A DNA stretch of 64,000 bases from Nocardia neocaledoniensis. Its GTDB lineage: Bacteria > Actinomycetota > Actinomycetes > Mycobacteriales > Mycobacteriaceae. The notes below the pieces were generated by a model. It was not told the DNA's origin and made no database searches. It worked only from the letters and a program-made list of their open reading frames with translations. Numbering within the stretch: the stretch's first letter is position 1; each line of letters begins with the position of its first letter. The stretch covers positions 62,001-126,000 of the forward strand of contig NZ_QGTL01000013.1 in NCBI RefSeq assembly GCF_003182135.1. Direction: 5' to 3'. Shown piece by piece: positions 60,939-64,000 of this stretch. The position numbers were made by a program, and so were the translations under genes.

Positions 60939-61682
60939 TCAGCCGACTTCGCCGCGGCCCGCGGGTGCCTGCCGCCAGCCGGTGGCGATGAGCGCCTCGG
61001 TGGGGGTGATGCCGATCAGGTCGCGGCAGGTGCGGGTGAGATGCGCGCTGTCGGCGAACCCGGCGGTGTGCGCGGCCTCGGTCAGGGAACCGCCGGCGCG
61101 CACCACGGCGAAAGCCTGATGCAGCCGGGTCCAGCGCCGCCACGCCGCATACGGCAACCCCACGTGTTCGGTGAACACGTGCGACAGGCGACTGCCCGAA
61201 AGTCCCACCCGGGCAGCGAGTTCGCCGAGAGCGGGCGGGCCGCCCGGCCAACCGCCCGCGGTCCGCAGCGCCTCGGTGACGACCGGATGCGCGCGGCGCC
61301 GTCGAGCCGGAGCGCCAGGCGACGGTGGGCGCGGGCAGGCGGCGGCGACCCAGCTCATGGCGCGATCGCCGGGTAGCCCGGCCAGGCGCTCGACAGCGGC
61401 GTGCGCGGTCACGGAATCGGGGTCGAGGAACGCCACGAACCCGCTGGTGCCGGGTTCGGCACCGACCTGATGGCCCACACCGGGCGGGATGATCGCGGCC
61501 TGCGCGGACGCGGTACGGCCGGCCGTATCGGTGAGAGTGAGCGCGCCGCGGGCGACGAACAGCACCTGCACCGCGGCGTGCGCGTGCGCGGCGGTGTCGC
61601 CGATGCCCCCGGTGAACGCCATCAGCCCCGGGCTGAACACCAGCCCACCGCGCCACCGCGCCACCCCGGCGACCGCCGTCAT
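60939..61682 (-). CDS. AraC-family transcriptional regulator
   Basis: A 247-residue AraC protein: an N-terminal cupin-like sensor (HAHAAVQVLFVARGALTLTD ... IIPPGVGHQVGAEPGTSG) and the C-terminal double helix-turn-helix (LGELAARVGLSGSRLSHVFTEHVGLPYAAWRRW; LTEAAHTAGFADSAHLTRTCRDLIGITP). It likely regulates the hydroxylase gene just downstream, possibly as an operon. ATG 61682; GTG 61691 also possible. Confidence 0.88.
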   Translation of the reverse strand: MTAVAGVARWRGGLVFSPGLMAFTGGIGDTAAHAHAAVQVLFVARGALTLTDTAGRTASAQAAIIPPGVGHQVGAEPGTSGFVAFLDPDSVTAHAAVERLAGLPGDRAMSWVAAACPRPPSPGAPARRRRAHPVVTEALRTAGGWPGGPPALGELAARVGLSGSRLSHVFTEHVGLPYAAWRRWTRLHQAFAVVRAGGSLTEAAHTAGFADSAHLTRTCRDLIGITPTEALIATGWRQAPAGRGEVG

Positions 61683-61991
61683 GACGGTGACCCGCTCAGC
61701 CGGACCGCATGACTCTCTTCGACACTCGACACAGAGCCAATCTCGCCACCGGCGGGCCGTGCCGGTGACCGGGCGCGGCTCGCTGCCTGCTCCCTGCCCT
61801 GGTTCTCGCTCCGTCCGTGGTGGTGTCGGCCTGCGTGCGTGGTGGTCAGCGGCCCGGCGCCGAATTCTTGTAGCAATCCATAAAGCCCGGCGAATACCGT
61901 TGCCGCCTATCACAAATGAACGCGGGATGGCGCTAGCTACCAGCGGGTAGATTGGGGGCTTGCTCAGTGATCTGGGTGGGAAGGATTCACC
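61683..61991. other. Intergenic region between araC and pucR
   Basis: About 310 bp holding the divergent promoters of the AraC gene (minus) and the PucR gene (plus). The AT-rich patch at 61865-61930 (for example TAGCAATCCATAAAG and CTATCACAAATG) is the likely promoter zone. GGGAAGGA before ATG 61992 is the PucR ribosome site. I see no palindrome of note. Confidence 0.5.
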
Positions 61992-63263
61992 ATGGCTGTA
62001 TCGACCTCCATCACCCCCTTTCTGACCGCCGCGGGCCGTCCGGTCTCGACCCCGCTGCGCGACGTCCGCGCGATCTCCCGCCAGATGGTGGGACATTTCA
62101 TCGAGAACGTCGTGCCCTGCGGAACGCTGCCCGGCGAGGCGCTCGACGGCGACGTCACCACGGTGACGCGGGTGTGCCTCGAACTGACCAGGAGCATGCT
62201 CGACGGCCGTGACCAGCCCGGCCGGATGGAGCGGATCCAGGCCGCGGCCGCCGACTGGGCGCGGGAGGGCATCCCGATCGACACGATCCACAACGCCGTG
62301 CACGAGGGCTTCAAACTCGGCTTCGACCTCGTCCTCACCAATGTCGCCGGCCACGATCAGGACATGATCATCAAAGTGGCCCGCAGGCTCACCGAGGTGC
62401 AGAGCATGATCACCTCGGCCGTCTCGGCGGCCTATGTGCGCGAGCTGCGCTCGGTCGTCAGCGAACACCACACCGCCGTCCACACCCTGACCTCGGCGTT
62501 GCTCGGCGGCCAGAGCACCTCGACGATGGCGCGCGAGTGCGGCATCGAGATCGCCGACCGCTACCACGTCATCGCGCTCGCGCTCCCCGCGCACCCCGAC
62601 GAATTCGATCCCGATCTGGACGGGAACGTGGTCGCCCGGCGCAAGCTGCGGCGCGTGCAGGCCGAACTCGCGAACCAGTGCGTCGGCAAGGTGCTCTCGC
62701 TGCTCAGTGTCGAAGGCGGCACGCTGCTGCTGCCCGTCGCGGAATTCGACGAACCCGCCCTAGACGCGCTGATCGCCGGCCTGTCGGGCGCTGCCCGGGT
62801 TCCGGTGCGCGCGGTGGTGATGTCGGCCGCGCCCGCCGAGATCCCCCGGGCGGCTGAGCAGGTGCACGAGCTGGTCGAGATCGTGCATCGGCTGGGCGGG
62901 CCGAGCAAGGTGTACCGGCCGCACGAATTGGCGTTCGAATACCAGCTGACGCGGCAGGGACCCGCGCGCGAACACCTCAGTTCGGTCGTCGACGCCCTGG
63001 AAGCGCACCCGGAGCTGTTGCAGACGCTCGAGGTCTATATGGCGACCAATTTGCAGCGCTCGCGCACCGCGCGCGAACTGTTCGTGCACACCAACACCGT
63101 CGACTATCGATTGAAACGGATCAGTCAGCTGACCGGTTTCGATCTGAATTCCGTCACCGGCATCTGCCATCTCCGGGCGGCGCTGCTGATTCGTTCGCAT
63201 CGCGGCGGCGGCACCGCCGACGTCCTTCGGCTCGAGCGGCAGGCCGGTTCCCGCGCGGGATAG
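61992..63263 (+). CDS. PucR-family transcriptional regulator
   Basis: A 423-residue regulator with an N-terminal RsbRD-like helical domain (DVRAISRQMVGHFIENVVPCG...), a GGDEF-like degenerate middle domain, and a C-terminal PucR helix-turn-helix (LEVYMATNLQRSRTARELFVHTNTVDYRLKRISQLTGFDL). These proteins act as activators of purine or other catabolic genes, but the targets are unknown here. ATG 61992 has a good ribosome site. Confidence 0.88.
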   Translation: MAVSTSITPFLTAAGRPVSTPLRDVRAISRQMVGHFIENVVPCGTLPGEALDGDVTTVTRVCLELTRSMLDGRDQPGRMERIQAAAADWAREGIPIDTIHNAVHEGFKLGFDLVLTNVAGHDQDMIIKVARRLTEVQSMITSAVSAAYVRELRSVVSEHHTAVHTLTSALLGGQSTSTMARECGIEIADRYHVIALALPAHPDEFDPDLDGNVVARRKLRRVQAELANQCVGKVLSLLSVEGGTLLLPVAEFDEPALDALIAGLSGAARVPVRAVVMSAAPAEIPRAAEQVHELVEIVHRLGGPSKVYRPHELAFEYQLTRQGPAREHLSSVVDALEAHPELLQTLEVYMATNLQRSRTARELFVHTNTVDYRLKRISQLTGFDLNSVTGICHLRAALLIRSHRGGGTADVLRLERQAGSRAG

Positions 63264-63346
63264 ACGACGACCTCCGGCTGGTGCTCTGTCGCGCGCAGGC
63301 TGAGGAGGTCGGCGGCGGTACCGCCGCTGGTGTCGGGGTGCCGCGG

Positions 63347-64000
63347 TCAGTGTGCCGACGCCGGGGCTGCCTCCGGGAAGCGGGCCGTGATCACCGCCGC
63401 GTCCCTGGCGTAGGGTCGGTACAGCGCGGCCGAGCCCACCGCGTTGGCGAGGGTGAGCACCACCGTGACGGCCAGCAACGCGCCCTGCAGCCCGATGGCA
63501 TCGCCCAGCCTGCCGACGATCAGCGCGTAACCCGCGTAGGCCAGCGCTTCGACGGTCGACACCGACACCGCGAACGCCAGCCCGCGCAGCGGCGGCGGCA
63601 CCACCGCCATGATCAGCGGGCGGTTCACCACCGGCACCTGCCCCTGCAGGAAGCCGAGGAGCCCGAACAGCGCCGCGTACATGCCGATGCTGTGCCACCC
63701 GATCTGGGTGGTGAGGAAAGCGACACCGGCGAAACCGAATTGGCTCAGTTGCAGCATCGCCACCCGGCCGGTGCGCGGATGCCGCCGGTGCACCAGGTCG
63801 TTGACCCGGCCGCCCGCGAACGTGCCCGTCATGTATCCGATCGCGAACGGCAGGGCGATCACCGAGGCGGTGGCGGTGCTGAGCCCGCGCTCCTCGACCA
63901 GAAACACCGCGCCGAAGCTCATGATCACGTTCTGCCCGGAGAACAGCCGCTGCACGAGGATGTAGCGAAAGGTGCGCACCCCGAGCAGGGCTCGCAGCGA
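63347..64000 (-). CDS. MFS transporter, C-terminal part (5' end outside window)
   Basis: The reading frame enters from the right edge and gives about 217 residues of a major-facilitator transporter, with about six helices (NVIMSFGAVFLVEERGLSTATASVIALPFAIGYMTGTFAGGRVNDLVHRRHPRTGR, including a DxxxRRxxRxG-like loop). It is probably an efflux permease of the drug:H+ antiporter type. N-terminal half is not in the window, so the substrate class cannot be judged. Confidence 0.87.
   Translation of the reverse strand, partial: SLRALLGVRTFRYILVQRLFSGQNVIMSFGAVFLVEERGLSTATASVIALPFAIGYMTGTFAGGRVNDLVHRRHPRTGRVAMLQLSQFGFAGVAFLTTQIGWHSIGMYAALFGLLGFLQGQVPVVNRPLIMAVVPPPLRGLAFAVSVSTVEALAYAGYALIVGRLGDAIGLQGALLAVTVVLTLANAVGSAALYRPYARDAAVITARFPEAAPASAH

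Overview
This is a high-GC actinobacterial chromosome segment. It most likely comes from Nocardia or a close mycolic-acid relative. The evidence is RbpA, a KatG without a furA gene beside it, a GlnX-GlnH-PknG signalling locus, a conservon-type roadblock/GTPase set, a 473-residue rifampicin monooxygenase of the Nocardia farcinica Rox type, and many ATGA or GTGA stop/start overlaps. I see no tRNA, rRNA, CRISPR array, insertion sequence or prophage gene. Both edges cut a gene.

Layout. 1-4.1 kb: the end of a nonribosomal peptide synthetase (A-T-TE) followed by a DrrA/DrrB-type ABC exporter. 4.1-16.6 kb: housekeeping and envelope genes (rbpA, an SDR, mqo with a divergent LysR regulator, an M23 peptidase, ArsR, GT9, HdeD-like, HugZ-like, lipase, YdjM-like, SRPBCC). 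16.6-18.9 kb: katG. 19.0-22.8 kb: a four-gene conservon (sensor kinase, roadblock, DUF742, GTPase). 22.9-26.1 kb: an aldehyde dehydrogenase/DUF779/GAF-regulator set in which both the dehydrogenase and the DUF779 protein have lost family-defining residues. 26.2-33.8 kb: a lipoprotein, a phosphodiesterase-like protein, a TetR/epimerase divergent pair, a polyamine aminopropyltransferase locus with a frameshift, a methyltransferase and a HAD hydrolase. 34.0-38.4 kb: rox behind a rifamycin-associated-element-like palindrome, an SsuD-like monooxygenase and a Baeyer-Villiger monooxygenase.

38.6-47.4 kb is the most striking region. Seven genes run in one direction almost without gaps: GlnX, lipoprotein GlnH, a helical protein, PknG, a PP2C phosphatase, a VWA protein and an FHA protein. 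The kinase, phosphatase and FHA proteins all start with paired Cys zinc-ribbon-like modules. This extends the mycobacterial amino-acid-sensing GlnX/GlnH/PknG pathway with an on-board phosphatase, metal-dependent adhesion domain and phosphothreonine reader.

47.4-50.6 kb: an SDR, a carboxymuconolactone-decarboxylase-like gene with a candidate ECF41 promoter, an ECF41 sigma-like gene lacking nearly all of sigma region 2, and a PLP enzyme. 50.9-54.8 kb: an orphan OmpR-type regulator and a complete, overlapping ectABCD operon for ectoine and hydroxyectoine. 54.8-64 kb: a Sel1-like protein, a YhgE/Pip-like membrane protein divergent from a MarR regulator, a GT87 mannosyltransferase, a tiny secreted protein, a DHFR-fold protein, a sterol-desaturase-family hydroxylase, AraC and PucR regulators, and part of an MFS transporter.

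Two themes link the loci. The first is stress tolerance: RbpA and Rox for rifampicin, KatG for peroxide, EctABCD for osmotic stress. The second is in-frame erosion of enzyme or sigma cores while the reading frame stays open. All functional calls come from reading the sequence and recalled family knowledge; no database search was run.
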